Source: Bacteroidota bacterium
GTDB taxonomy: Bacteria > Bacteroidota > Bacteroidia > Chitinophagales > Chitinophagaceae
Length of the DNA stretch: 47,780 bases
Assembly (NCBI GenBank): GCA_018268085.1
Contig: JAFDXE010000032.1
Location: 1-47,780 of the forward strand
Reading direction: 5' to 3'
A program made the position numbers and the translations under genes. The notes beneath the pieces are model-generated. The model ran no database searches and had not been told where the DNA came from. It saw nothing but the letters and a program-made list of their open reading frames with translations. Below, in pieces: positions 12,201 to 22,073 of the stretch (position 1 is its first letter; the number at the start of each line of letters is the position of its first letter).

Positions 12201-15200
12201 TGAAAATTGACATCTATATTTTTGTAAGCCAGCCCCATACCTTCATATGCCCAGTGAGCCGGGTAAGTAAAATTGTAAACAGGCTTATTGAATTCATTAT
12301 TGGTTCTGCTTAGTAGTACATTTCCTGTTTCTGCATCGTAAACAAGATTTTTTGTGCTCACTGTACTTCCTTTCTTAATTACGACAACGCTGTCAAGAAC
12401 ACCGTAGTGATTCACAATTTTTGTAACGGCAGAAGACCGGTATGTCTTCTCATCAACATAAAAAGGTGATAACGGATTAAATAACGGAACAGGAAACCAA
12501 CCTATCCAGAAGAAATCAAGGTTTAAGGTAAGATTGGAAGTATTTGTCATCGACTGGTGTTGACGAAAATCTGCCATTAATTCTATATCCCTCCCGATTA
12601 CACCGTTATTTATAAAGCCGTCAGCACTTTCCAAAACTGGAAAATTGTGATTGAATGAGTAGGAATGATCCGAAGTAAGTACTGTATTATAATAGTTGGT
12701 CGTTTTACTCACCGGAGTTGTCAAATCCAATGATGAATAAGTAGCCTCTGTTTTAACCCTGCCATTCATATCATTCATGTCTATCTTAAAACCCTGCGAA
12801 AGCGTTGTTCTATGCATTAAGTCGATATGAAGTATTCTTAAGATAGGCGGTGTTTCATAATCAACCTTACCAGCGCCATCCAATGCTGTATAGCTTGACT
12901 TAAATGGAAAATCTTTTGTTGTATAATATTCGGTTACTGAAACCCCCGCAGCATTCTTAACGGTATCTTTATGGATACTATTAACTTCCACACGACTATA
13001 CCCAACCATTGGGCTTGGAAAAAACATTTCTCCCATTGGCATTTCCGTAACACCATAATCAAAGGGGCCAAGCTTATTCCTGTTCAGGTTTCGTATAATT
13101 TCACGATGAGGGTTTTCTTCTCCCCCTATTACCGGTTCCCATGCAGCTACACCGCTACTGATTTCCGTAGGAACGTTATTTATCATTTCGGTAGTTGTAT
13201 ACTTATAAGTCTGTCCGTAAGTTGATGTATACTGTCCCGTCATTTTATTCCAGTTATCACTAATTACAACCTTTTTAACCCTAAGCCCTCCCCCTAGTTT
13301 TTTTCCTGCAGGGTTGCTTAATCGAACAAATGATTTATCGATTTCTACATTCCTGCATTTATTATCATGCATAAATTTCCCATCTTCTCCCTCCGTCAAT
13401 TCCCGAAAAGAATCAAACATACCTGCAAGGGATGTAAGGACGGCTTTTAGTCCGCCGCTCTCGCTAACATCATAACCCTGGTACGCCTTATGAGGAAGAA
13501 AATTTTTCATAAAAGAAAAAGCAAATTGCACCATGGGCGTGTTCCCGGATTCCAGCAATTTTATTTTTATATAAGCCTGATCTGTCCTGCCGGTTACCAA
13601 TCCGTATTCTTCAATATCCACGTAGATAGGAATTAATTCGAAACCTGTATGAGAACCATCGTCATCAGGTGGCATATTAACAGCCAGCCGCATAAACAAC
13701 TGTTTCACATCAGTAAAATATCGGTCCGTTAATTCTTTCTGGGTACCGGAACTAACTGGAACGGGTAAGTGCACATATACATAGTTCCACTCAGTAGTAC
13801 CGGCATATAGATCACTACTCATTCCAACACTGGAAGGACTGCTTCCGAATCCATCAATAGCAGTTAAATTAGCTGCCCGCCTGTTTTGTACATAAGCATA
13901 ATCATCAGATTCATAGTTTATCCCAATCTTACCACCAGAAGGGAGCGTTATACTATCAAGTGTCCAAGCAGCCGCGTATTTATCTGCCTTCGCCTTATCC
14001 TGTATTGCATAAGGAAAATCGGCATTTGAAAGGTCGCCTGGGTTATTTGGCCCCCCATCATTTCTGGGTTTGTAATTTCCCCACCTGTCATTGTCTGTGT
14101 AATTGTAAGAAGGATTATTATCTGATGGATAATGGAAAACATACCTGTTTTTCTTTTGGCGCTCATTACCGTTATAAGTAAAATAAACACTTTCAAGTGT
14201 AAGCTTTCCTGTTTCCCCGGCAGCATTTGTTGAATTATTGGTCAGATGATTCGGATCGGGACACAGCCTGTTCGTATAGGTAAAGTAAACTGTTTTAATA
14301 GGTTTAGCGGATGAACCGAATTTTGTTAAATCTGCTTTTGAAAACAGGGCGATTCTGGTTAATTTCTGATTGCCGGTTGTAGTTAACCCACCTGATTCAT
14401 CTGCAACAGATCTTCCGTCAGATCGAACAGGATTTACATAAAACCTGGCTACCATATTTTTTGACTCAATAGTATACAAGTACCATTGTTCTCTTTCTCC
14501 GTAAACAAAATGCGCTTTATCGTCTTTGTCAAAGGTCTTTAAACCTTCGCTATAACTAGCCTTATTTGCCGATGCTGGAGTACGCCATTTAAAATTAAAT
14601 TGCGACTTAGAGTAGTTGAACTTAATAGCATCTCCCATATCATCTTCTGTAATTCCATCGCCTTTTACATCCACATAATTTGGAGATACGATTTCCGTTA
14701 ATAAAAAAGAGTGAGTATAGGGTGGAATTTCTTGTCTTTCATAGTACCAATCTTTTCCCTGATTGTTGCTTGTAGAATTATCATTTGATGTATAAGTGCT
14801 AAGTTGTGATGTGGTGTCGCCATTTCCAATACCCATTGTAACGTCAACTTGATTAATGTTATAAACAGGCAGCCCATAAACATATTTTTTACCATTTTGT
14901 TCCAATACATCCACTTCAGAAATATGATGACTTTTCCTATACTCACTTTCACGATCTATTCTTTCTATGCCAGCAGCCTGTCCACACTTACCAAATATTA
15001 TTTTAGTTGTATCCGGGTCATATGAAAAGATTGCGGTATCAAGCCCCACTCGGGCTGCTTCACGGGCGGTAAGTGTTGTAATTAACTGAGTTCTTTTTTC
15101 CCTTGCTTTTTTTAAATCCGGGATGGGATTAATACCTAATACAGAATTATCAGATGGACTTATTCTCTCTAATGTGGGTGCGAGCGTCGCTGAGCCCGAA

Positions 15201-16858
15201 CCGCCGGGATTTAATTGTAATCGTACCAAATCTTCACCTCCGATGGCATTTTGATAATTTATATCAGGAATTGCCTTTTCCCCCGGATTCTTAAAGTAAA
15301 CAGATTGCCAGGTATTGCTGGGTTGTTTAAACGAAAATGCCTGTTTGGCAACATTACTGTTTTCCCACTCACCGGCACTGGTCGGAGTATATACGTACTG
15401 CAAATTACCGCCAATGTGAAATCCATTACCAACACCAACCTCTACGCCTATCGAACCTGCATCTTCCCTTGTTTCAACAAGTGGATCATGTACAAAACCT
15501 AAATCAGAACGATAAGTACGAAAACTTCCTCCAACACCTTCTCCTGAAATATTAAATATGTCATAACTATAAGCAGGCATACCAATTGTCGGAGCAGTTC
15601 TGGTATAAATAGCATCCTGTATACGATTAAAATCTAACAATGCATCCTTGTTATCATTGCCGTCCTGCATGTACATCATTCCAAAGGCTGGCATTTCCCT
15701 AACCTTATCTGAATTGGCTATATAAGTTTTATTATAAAATCCACTTGTACTAATATGGGGATGCACTGAAAACATTTCTAATCCCAGGGTAAAGCTTCCA
15801 TTAAAACTCATTCTCGTTAATGGCATTCCTATTGTTGGAGTAACTGCCGGATAAGCAAAGGAAATGTTACTGCCTTGATAATCCGGTCGATCAAAATGTT
15901 TTGATTGCAATTTCGCTTTGTTGGAATGTGCCTCAGCGCTAACATGAAGATTTGTCAATCCCATACGTGAGCTATATCCAAGACTAGCTGAAAAAGCACC
16001 ACACATACTTTTGTTTTGATTGCTTTGCAATCGAATTGATGGTGTAACACTTGCACCGGATCTTGCACTTAAATTTAAAGCAACAGAAAAATTCACACCT
16101 GCAGATTTAGGATCACCAGAATTCTTAGATAGATTAAATGATGCAGAAGTTCCAAACTCGGTAGAAACACCTAATCGATTATTGAATGAAATGCCAGTAT
16201 TTGCACCTATTGTTAATGGTAGTCCAACTATTTCAATATTGCCCCCTAGATTAACTCCCCAAGTTTGGTCAGGCCTCATACTTTGGGTCTTTTTTATTTT
16301 CTCATCCCCATTAAAATCGTCGGGTATTCCCCTCATGGTTCTGCTTACTGTACCAGGATTAATATTCCAACCCAATCCCACCCAACTTGCCTCCTGGTCC
16401 ATAGTTATTCCACTATTATAAAATAAGTTTACCGGATAACCACCCACATCCAATAATGGAATATTATAAGAGAAATCACCGGTAAATAAATTAACCATAT
16501 TGTCTGTCCCAACAGATTTGAACCCGGTCATTTCAGGCTGGGTAGGGCCTCCAATTAAAGGTCCATTTAATTTTTTCATATACTCCTCACCGGTAGAATT
16601 TTCCGGCAGTGTCAATGAATGAGAGGAAGTTTTATTTATTGTATTTGACAAGCCAAATTCTTTTACAGATACCGTTTGCCTACGCGAGGAAGCATTATTC
16701 TGCTTACGTCCCTTGTTAAAATGGATATTGCCAGTTGCATAACTTTCCATTCTTACCGCATTATTGGCCTTTGCCGTTATTAATCCCGAGATGAAAAACA
16801 TCGAAATAAAACTTAAAGCAATTTCTTTTTGGTACTTAGTTGACAAATTGAGTATCAT
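9224..16858 (-). CDS. 2544 aa exported SpvB/RHS-associated giant protein
   Basis: An N-terminal signal peptide (hydrophobic IALSFISMFFISGLI) precedes a region typical of large Bacteroidota RHS-associated proteins: VNLFTGDFSYNIPLLDVGG, then SGITMDQEASWVGLGWNINP and RGIPDDFNGDE near residues 120-190. Residues about 2220-2340 look like a PA14-type module (WRGKLVPKQSNWYSFRAHCD, KINNSYITYN). Residues 2370-2480 look like a carbohydrate-binding-like β-sandwich ending VYFDDIRIHPF. The C-terminus has the family ending RLMAELDENNYASFYEYD...TRVKKET. It has no full RHS core or toxin tip of its own, which fits a partner or shell protein for the RHS protein downstream. There are 29 bp between its start and the stop of the upstream 364 aa gene. 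Confidence 0.85.
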   Translation of the reverse strand: MILNLSTKYQKEIALSFISMFFISGLITAKANNAVRMESYATGNIHFNKGRKQNNASSRRQTVSVKEFGLSNTINKTSSHSLTLPENSTGEEYMKKLNGPLIGGPTQPEMTGFKSVGTDNMVNLFTGDFSYNIPLLDVGGYPVNLFYNSGITMDQEASWVGLGWNINPGTVSRTMRGIPDDFNGDEKIKKTQSMRPDQTWGVNLGGNIEIVGLPLTIGANTGISFNNRLGVSTEFGTSASFNLSKNSGDPKSAGVNFSVALNLSARSGASVTPSIRLQSNQNKSMCGAFSASLGYSSRMGLTNLHVSAEAHSNKAKLQSKHFDRPDYQGSNISFAYPAVTPTIGMPLTRMSFNGSFTLGLEMFSVHPHISTSGFYNKTYIANSDKVREMPAFGMMYMQDGNDNKDALLDFNRIQDAIYTRTAPTIGMPAYSYDIFNISGEGVGGSFRTYRSDLGFVHDPLVETREDAGSIGVEVGVGNGFHIGGNLQYVYTPTSAGEWENSNVAKQAFSFKQPSNTWQSVYFKNPGEKAIPDINYQNAIGGEDLVRLQLNPGGSGSATLAPTLERISPSDNSVLGINPIPDLKKAREKRTQLITTLTAREAARVGLDTAIFSYDPDTTKIIFGKCGQAAGIERIDRESEYRKSHHISEVDVLEQNGKKYVYGLPVYNINQVDVTMGIGNGDTTSQLSTYTSNDNSTSNNQGKDWYYERQEIPPYTHSFLLTEIVSPNYVDVKGDGITEDDMGDAIKFNYSKSQFNFKWRTPASANKASYSEGLKTFDKDDKAHFVYGEREQWYLYTIESKNMVARFYVNPVRSDGRSVADESGGLTTTGNQKLTRIALFSKADLTKFGSSAKPIKTVYFTYTNRLCPDPNHLTNNSTNAAGETGKLTLESVYFTYNGNERQKKNRYVFHYPSDNNPSYNYTDNDRWGNYKPRNDGGPNNPGDLSNADFPYAIQDKAKADKYAAAWTLDSITLPSGGKIGINYESDDYAYVQNRRAANLTAIDGFGSSPSSVGMSSDLYAGTTEWNYVYVHLPVPVSSGTQKELTDRYFTDVKQLFMRLAVNMPPDDDGSHTGFELIPIYVDIEEYGLVTGRTDQAYIKIKLLESGNTPMVQFAFSFMKNFLPHKAYQGYDVSESGGLKAVLTSLAGMFDSFRELTEGEDGKFMHDNKCRNVEIDKSFVRLSNPAGKKLGGGLRVKKVVISDNWNKMTGQYTSTYGQTYKYTTTEMINNVPTEISSGVAAWEPVIGGEENPHREIIRNLNRNKLGPFDYGVTEMPMGEMFFPSPMVGYSRVEVNSIHKDTVKNAAGVSVTEYYTTKDFPFKSSYTALDGAGKVDYETPPILRILHIDLMHRTTLSQGFKIDMNDMNGRVKTEATYSSLDLTTPVSKTTNYYNTVLTSDHSYSFNHNFPVLESADGFINNGVIGRDIELMADFRQHQSMTNTSNLTLNLDFFWIGWFPVPLFNPLSPFYVDEKTYRSSAVTKIVNHYGVLDSVVVIKKGSTVSTKNLVYDAETGNVLLSRTNNEFNKPVYNFTYPAHWAYEGMGLAYKNIDVNFQNLTFRKGILENSIDMSYFITGDELYALSEDDNGPLKNQCDITECSDPYLPKNPAKRIWAVNTGISEGNPHWVFMDRNGNPYTAEHVSIRIIRSGRRNMLDQSVGSVTSLNSPITNVTVSGVIKKKLSFTDNTNIIATSSATFKEKWRVDNDFYPVDSIVRTAHTVAAQTFYDTAHQIMTITKNGNNYSYSVNHFATQSSWKLDDAGHYITRKAWIKFDKLNDFLALNLDPSCVEDVYYSFQAMQTHTSQFNNYCPEDTVNSNHPEVHNGGLPNGAPYSSMVNAKNGWVSFSGVAPYFGNATITQIMEHPWYDYNDHNSWKHAFDQNDLYSSDFVFSKIYDPLPGPLDYYNASHDVYSILPLIKKMMIMKQAQLDVTPAFSFQMFYPSQRTGQQNIKCFVSLGTSCSWDKIAIQFKYYPCEGHIDSIRNGVGYCSSETLVGHYCLSKFDRKAINPYVEGILGNWRLDTTWVYYGERKEKDPAIDIDTRTAGTIVGYNTFWDFHSPFLNRNNNSSSQAVWKWNSAITQYNRKGYEIENTDPLGRFNSGLYGYNQQLPVAVSNNAMVRETMFDGFEDYDYETGNCGPSCKSHRQVSFGDIHSNITDTFHHTGRYSLRVEKGQSFGVVASLVNKDSIDYHSDLRIKIDSLALYDTVIVSQGNGLSRYYFPNRCPSYTRGYQDIGYPSENNVGGGSSRSWRGKLVPKQSNWYSFRAHCDDGYRIKINNSYITYNTGYGSDGTDCNGNSPVWWDPFYYSNIIYLVKGQEYNIEIDTYNIGGDAYFDNLQWRIGCADYEEVPINVFYSENYGSIVVNRPSTPTFWCTHLDTVRATGNVLTDSFSLLKGKKIIVSAWVREGGTDCKCSTYVNNNIYVAFSGSNDNYTLKPTGNIIEGWQRYEEAVMVPNDATAISVFLRNISTTAPVYFDDIRIHPFNANMKSFVYHSSNLRLMAELDENNYASFYEYDDDGTLTRVKKETTAGIKTITETRSALLKQD

Positions 16859-16887
16859 ACATCCATTTTTTTGAAAAGTAAAACCAT

Positions 16888-17982
16888 TTAATTTTTATAA
16901 TTTTTTACAACGAACTGTACCAGCCACGTTTCGCTCATAGAGTTGTGTAACCTGGCCGTATACACTTTATCTTCAGATACTTTCATAATCTTATTTAGAT
17001 TGAATTCAATATTATTTTCTCCCCTTAAAATATTTATCGAAAACGATACCGTTTTATTGTCATTATTTTTTCCTGCAGACTCAATAATTTCAATATCAAT
17101 TTTAGTTTCTGGAGTTTTATTCGGATAAGAAATTTTAAGTATTCCATTGGGTGCAATTCCTTTCAAAGGGTTGAAGGTTTTCATTTGCAGGTAAGGAGTC
17201 AATGCAACTATATCCGGAAGCTTCTCTTGCTTTTTTAACTTGAATGTCCAAACCTCTGTCTTACCTGCATAACTCACATCATTTCTCACAATAACCTGCC
17301 ACGCATACGTTTTACCTTCTTCCAATTTTGAAAAAGATGAATTAAACATGTCAAAAGGCCGCGTTAAGTTTATTTTTGAATACACTGGAGTATTCGATTG
17401 TATTGCTTGGGACGGTGATTGTCCATCAAGAACTTCTGCAACAACTATTTCATAACTAAGATTGCTAAACATTTCAACTGGTGTAGGAGGTAGCCAGCTA
17501 AATTGAGGATATGCAGTTTCGATTTCTGATTTATCATAGGGCTGATTCAACATAGGTGGACTGAGCGGATCAATATTGATATTTACACACTCTTCATTTA
17601 ATGCTGTTTCACCCCCACTCATATCGAATATTTGGTAACAAGCTATATAGCTACCCAACGGAATATAATTACCTGAAATACCGGCACCAGTCTGATTGTA
17701 GGTTACAGGCTCAACATCTCTCGAAGTAATAATTTTGGACCCCTTAGATATAGAAAGCCTGTTACTGTTGGCCGACAAAATAACCTGTCCCGAAACAGCA
17801 TCCTTCAGATAAAGCGTTATACTTATATCTAAAATAGCGTCCTTATTATTGGTAAGAATAAGATTCCATAACTGGTCCTTCTTAACTATGCCGGCAGGAG
17901 GAAGCTGGGCATTTAAAGTAATTTGTGCTACTCCTAAGGACGACATAAAAATTGCAGCTACAAACAATAAACTCCATTTCAT
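16888..17982 (-). CDS. Exported 364 aa protein with FN3-like segment
   Basis: The signal peptide is MKWSLLFVAAIFMSSLGVAQ. The body is predicted all-β. Residues about 145-250 have a fibronectin-III-like pattern: LNQPYDKSEI, YPQFSWLPP, YEIVVAEVLDG, GKTYAWQVIVRND, WTFKL. It lies 2 bp after the stop of the 821 aa gene and directly before the 2544 aa gene, so the three are almost certainly one transcript. I know similar proteins occur next to RHS-type genes in Bacteroidota but recognise no characterised function. An adaptor or assembly factor for the surface proteins is a guess from context. Confidence 0.75.
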   Translation of the reverse strand: MKWSLLFVAAIFMSSLGVAQITLNAQLPPAGIVKKDQLWNLILTNNKDAILDISITLYLKDAVSGQVILSANSNRLSISKGSKIITSRDVEPVTYNQTGAGISGNYIPLGSYIACYQIFDMSGGETALNEECVNINIDPLSPPMLNQPYDKSEIETAYPQFSWLPPTPVEMFSNLSYEIVVAEVLDGQSPSQAIQSNTPVYSKINLTRPFDMFNSSFSKLEEGKTYAWQVIVRNDVSYAGKTEVWTFKLKKQEKLPDIVALTPYLQMKTFNPLKGIAPNGILKISYPNKTPETKIDIEIIESAGKNNDNKTVSFSINILRGENNIEFNLNKIMKVSEDKVYTARLHNSMSETWLVQFVVKNYKN

Positions 17983-17984
17983 AC

Positions 17985-20450
17985 TTAGAATGTTTTAACC
18001 CAAATCAATCTTCCACTTTCGATGGGAAAAAGAATATTTTGAGTTGTTGGTAAATAACTTTTGTCATATTGAAATTGCAACAAGCCTAGTTTTAATACAG
18101 TCAATGAAACCGAGGCACGTTCGCCCACATATTTTTCACCACTTTGTAGTTGATTATATTTCAAGCCAAATCCGGCTTTTAAAAACTTATTGATGTTAAC
18201 ATCAACAGAAGATTCAATCGTATAATAAGTTAAATCGGGTTGCTTATTGTAAGACGCACCTCCTTGCAAATCCAGCCTCTTTAAAAAAAAGGATTGAGTC
18301 ATGTAATAACTATCGCCTTTGTATTCTACAAAACCAGAATCTGTGGCCTTATTAAAGTATCGGTTCATTATAAATGAAGAACTCATAGCTATCTTATTTA
18401 ACCTGTATGCATAAGTAGCTGATCCATTTAAAATGTAATAGGCGTTTTCCCTTATTTTATCTCTGTTTACGAGATACAATTGAGTTCCTGGGAAATAACC
18501 AATACTTATTGATGGATACTTGGGAAAACGAATATTCAGGATAATAGTTTTAAAGGTCGTAGTAGATTTAAAAGTTTTGTCGGTGAAAGGATTGGTAAAG
18601 TCATTTTGACGCAACATTACCGTAACGCCTATATGCTTTTTTAAAAATGACTGATCAACTCTTGCCATCCATGCCACCTGGTTGGTATTATAACTGAACA
18701 AACTAAAAGACTGAAAATTCTCGCCGGTCTTTCTGTAAAAACCACTCAACTGCGTTTGCGTCTGATCAATTAAAATTCCCGCTTTAAAATTGATTCCAAG
18801 ATTACTCATATCATTAAATCGCCACAGCCCGTTGTTAACTTTGGTATTTGCAGATGCAGTTGAATACGGATGAATTGACTTGGCAGCTTCCGCAGAAATA
18901 TAAGTAAACTCATTTTTCTTAAGGATGGCTTCTATAGCATATCCCAAAATATTAATATGGTTTTGTAAACTGTCGGGAATAGAATAACCAGACTGATCCT
19001 TCTTACCTTTAAATACTGAAAAAATCAATGCCGATTTTTGAACATTACCTACTCCTATTCTACCCATCATGATGTACTGTGAATTATGGACGCGATGAGA
19101 ATTTAAAAAATCTCTGAATCGATATTCAATTTTACCAACGGCAATCGCAGCATACCAGGAAGGATTATATTCAATGTTTAATCCGGTAATATTAATATTT
19201 TGGGCAGTAAGCTCAGTATAATTCAACATGCTTTTCCCAATATTGAATTGTCGGATACCGGCCAGCATTTTCTGTATACCTTTTGTAGAATCTACTTGAA
19301 TTCCGTATTCATTGGCTACCTTCTCAAGTTCCTTCATACTGGACGCCGCGTAAATTTTCTTTCTCTGTTCAGCAATCTTCCCTGCATAATTTTTACGAAC
19401 ACTATCATATTTTAACTGCAACGAATCAATTCGCTTACCTATCGAGTCCAACCGGCTTTTATCATTTTGCAGGCGATTCACGTATTTGTGCGTAATACTG
19501 TCCTTTTTATCTCTGATACCTGATTGCAATAAATTGTTAAGTGAATCTTTAAACCTGCCTGCAGTACTTTGAATACTATCCGTTACATTACCGTATCGGC
19601 TCTTTAAATGCTGAATACTGTCCGAAAAATGTGTCATCGTAGTACCGGAACTATCTTTCTCTATATTCAAATTCATTTTACTGTTCTCCTCAGGAAGCCG
19701 ATTTCTACTTAGTGTACTTAATGATTGGGTTGTTGAATCCTTGGCCGCTGTTTGCTTCGACTTAATAAAATTAGCTTCCCTTTCATCAATAATTTTTTGA
19801 ACAGTCGATCCACTTCCAATTGTATTTTTTAATTTTTTGTACTTTTCTTTTTCTTCTTTGATGGCAGCATCCAGACCTTTCAATTGTTCATTTCCCAAAA
19901 GTTTATATTCAACTTTTCTAATAGCTTCCCGCTTCAGCGATTGAGTATATTCTAGAGGATTAAACTGGATATTTGGATCATAATAATTTTTAAAAAAAGG
20001 GGAATTACTCTGCCTCGCAGTAAATGCAATGTTGAAAGGATACTTTTCCTTAAATAACAAATGCAGGTAAACCTTTTCTGTATGTTGACGAAGCTCTGTT
20101 GGGTCTACTGCCGTTTCCTGGCGACTTCGATAAAAATATTCGTAAGAAACTGTCCCCTTTACAGTTAAAAATTTACTTTTCGCCGAAGCTGGAATATCAT
20201 TTTGTTCACGTTTTTTTTCCACTGCAAGTTTGTTTGGAAAAGGAGGATTTGCATCACTTGTAATTATTACTGCTTTACAAGAGGCGACGTAGTAGAAGAT
20301 AATTGTCGATCCGGAATCTGAAGTAGTTGTTCTCCAATAAAGCAATTTTGCGTTCTCAGGTAGCTCCTGCTTTTCCTGCGCAATAGCAAAAGAAACACAA
20401 CCCTGCGTAAATAAGGTCAATAGGATTATATGGAGCCTGGGTATGCTCAT
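17985..20450 (-). CDS. 821 aa outer-membrane β-barrel-like protein with coiled coil
   Basis: It has an N-terminal signal peptide (LHIILLTLFTQGCVSFAIAQ). Residues about 185-400 are charged and heptad-like (EEKEKYKKLKNTIG, DSIGKRIDSLQLKYDSVRK), predicting a long coiled coil. From about residue 410 to the end the sequence alternates in the manner of β-strands (YNPSWYAAIAVGKIEYRFRD, SISIGYFPGTQLYLVN) and ends in phenylalanine (LIWVKTF), as outer-membrane barrels usually do. As first gene of the five-gene minus-strand run, it could be the outer-membrane exporter or anchor for the RHS-type proteins. That role is inference; no family name is assigned. Confidence 0.75.
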   Translation of the reverse strand: MSIPRLHIILLTLFTQGCVSFAIAQEKQELPENAKLLYWRTTTSDSGSTIIFYYVASCKAVIITSDANPPFPNKLAVEKKREQNDIPASAKSKFLTVKGTVSYEYFYRSRQETAVDPTELRQHTEKVYLHLLFKEKYPFNIAFTARQSNSPFFKNYYDPNIQFNPLEYTQSLKREAIRKVEYKLLGNEQLKGLDAAIKEEKEKYKKLKNTIGSGSTVQKIIDEREANFIKSKQTAAKDSTTQSLSTLSRNRLPEENSKMNLNIEKDSSGTTMTHFSDSIQHLKSRYGNVTDSIQSTAGRFKDSLNNLLQSGIRDKKDSITHKYVNRLQNDKSRLDSIGKRIDSLQLKYDSVRKNYAGKIAEQRKKIYAASSMKELEKVANEYGIQVDSTKGIQKMLAGIRQFNIGKSMLNYTELTAQNINITGLNIEYNPSWYAAIAVGKIEYRFRDFLNSHRVHNSQYIMMGRIGVGNVQKSALIFSVFKGKKDQSGYSIPDSLQNHINILGYAIEAILKKNEFTYISAEAAKSIHPYSTASANTKVNNGLWRFNDMSNLGINFKAGILIDQTQTQLSGFYRKTGENFQSFSLFSYNTNQVAWMARVDQSFLKKHIGVTVMLRQNDFTNPFTDKTFKSTTTFKTIILNIRFPKYPSISIGYFPGTQLYLVNRDKIRENAYYILNGSATYAYRLNKIAMSSSFIMNRYFNKATDSGFVEYKGDSYYMTQSFFLKRLDLQGGASYNKQPDLTYYTIESSVDVNINKFLKAGFGLKYNQLQSGEKYVGERASVSLTVLKLGLLQFQYDKSYLPTTQNILFPIESGRLIWVKTF

Positions 20451-20460
20451 AGTACGGGCA

Positions 20461-20736
20461 CTTACAATTTTTAAATTGATCGGATCGAAAAATAATAGGA
20501 TGGAGTTCTAACAATCAGGGCCGGAATAATTAAACAGTTAGAATATGAATGTAGAATTAATATTTAAACAAAAAAACAGCTTAACATCAAAATAATATTA
20601 ACAGCAAATGCACATTACGCGTTTCCAATTATCAATCAATGAATTAATATAAAATACTTTTCAGGGCTTAGCGAAAATTGAACTTTTTTGGAAGTTATGA
20701 ACTTACAGTATTTCTACTAATTCTTTAGCGTAAAAC
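20461..20736. other. Upstream region of the RHS operon
   Basis: This is AT-rich DNA between the 821 aa gene and the interrupted gene. It should hold the promoter of the minus-strand five-gene run, but I found no exact TAnnTTTG box in the right direction. The nearest is a one-mismatch TTATTTTG at 20588-20595, without a well-placed -33 element. No gene is visible. Confidence 0.4.
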
Positions 20737-21092
20737 TTATCCGCTAGCATCAACTTTCTTATTTCTCAAATTGCGCTCTGAACTGAATGTCGATACTATA
20801 GATGAAATCTTTATGTTGTCTAGTAACAAAAGCCCGACAGCACACTGTCCGAATAAGAATTTATTCCTTCTGATATTCAGGTTATTTTTATAAACATCGC
20901 TTCCATAAACATAACAAGCATTGGAATTTAAAAAGAATTTTTTTCGAATATTAGTCACTGTCGCATCTGCATAAAAAATCTAAACCACCTGAGGCACTTG
21001 CAGCAAATTCATCAGTATTAGTACCAAAGCCAGGACAATCCGCCGCTCCTTCAACCAAAGCCCTTGAGATAAAATTTGCTCTTTTGTCCCGT

Positions 21093-21133
21093 TGTAGGCT
21101 CCCCTTATTTTAGTGCCACTGTTAGTTAGAGTT
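21093..21133. repeat. IS left terminal inverted repeat
   Basis: It reads TGTAGGCTCCCC at the outer end and ...GTTAGTTAGAGTT at the inner end, matching the reverse complement of the right end with one gap and several mismatches. Confidence 0.75.
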
Positions 21134-21135
21134 TT

Positions 21136-21999
21136 CTAAGATAAATCATCTTTTGGTTTTTCAATTATTTTATCCACTAAACGGCTCTCTTCAATTTTTA
21201 TATGATTTTCGTTCGCCGTTTGTGGATAAAGCATTTCATCGGTCAATGAACATTTGTTATAACGATCAGCATAGGTAATAGGCGATTTATATCCTAATGA
21301 CTTATGTGGCCTTTCTTCATTATAATCTGTTTGCCATTCCTGACTCATCGCTCTTACTTCGGCAAGGCTGTTAAAAAGATAAGCGTTAAGTAATTCCCTG
21401 CGCAAGCTTCCGTTGGTTCTTTCTACATATCCGTTTTGCATTGGTTTGCCAGGCTGGATAAACTGTAAGGTGATCTGCCTTGTTTTTTCATTACACCATC
21501 CTTCAAGCTTATGGCTGATAAATTCGGGTCCATTGTCACAACGTATGTTAGCCGGCTTTCCTCTATGTGCTATCAATCGTTCGAGCACTCTTATTACACG
21601 TGCAGATGGCAGTGAAGTATCCACCTCAATAGCCAGTGATTCCCGGTTAAAATCATCTATTACATTCAATAAACGGAACTTCCTGCCATCTATCAATCGA
21701 TCGCTCATAAAATCAATGCTCCATACCTGGTTAGGAGCATCCGGAACGCTTAATGCTTGTTTTACTCTCTCTGGCAAACGTCTTTTTGCCCTTCGTCTTA
21801 TATTCAATTTCATGTCGGTATAAACCCTGTAAATCCGTTTATGATTCCACCAATGGCCCTTATTCCAAAGACGGTAACAACATTGCCAATAGCCGATGGC
21901 AACATGCTTAGTAGTTAATGCTGTTAAAGCATCCTGTAGTTCACTATCATCTTTGGATTTTGCCTTGTATTGACAGGTCGTTCGGGATATACCTATCAA
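21136..21999 (-). CDS. IS3-family transposase OrfB (DDE integrase domain)
   Basis: This is the catalytic half of the IS3 transposase. It has an N-terminal HTH_21-like part and then an rve/DDE integrase core: first Asp in [12 protein letters not shown], second in IRCDNGPEF, Glu in [14 protein letters not shown], with the family ending [14 protein letters not shown]. The frame is open upstream of the ATG at 21999 to about 22083 ([15 protein letters not shown]...), so the natural product is an OrfA-OrfB fusion made by -1 frameshifting. The [14 protein letters not shown] stretch is typical of the IS407-like group. The catalytic triad is complete. Confidence 0.9.
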   Translation of the reverse strand: MIGISRTTCQYKAKSKDDSELQDALTALTTKHVAIGYWQCCYRLWNKGHWWNHKRIYRVYTDMKLNIRRRAKRRLPERVKQALSVPDAPNQVWSIDFMSDRLIDGRKFRLLNVIDDFNRESLAIEVDTSLPSARVIRVLERLIAHRGKPANIRCDNGPEFISHKLEGWCNEKTRQITLQFIQPGKPMQNGYVERTNGSLRRELLNAYLFNSLAEVRAMSQEWQTDYNEERPHKSLGYKSPITYADRYNKCSLTDEMLYPQTANENHIKIEESRLVDKIIEKPKDDLS

Positions 22000-22073
22000 A
22001 TTGCACGCCTTACGGTTACTCAGCTGTTCATCTATTGTCAGATATTCAACAGCTTCCCGTTTCTCCTGGGGCG

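Noticed and set aside
16020..16421. 133-codon plus-strand frame
   Set aside because: It is antisense to the conserved N-terminal region of the 2544 aa gene; a shadow frame.
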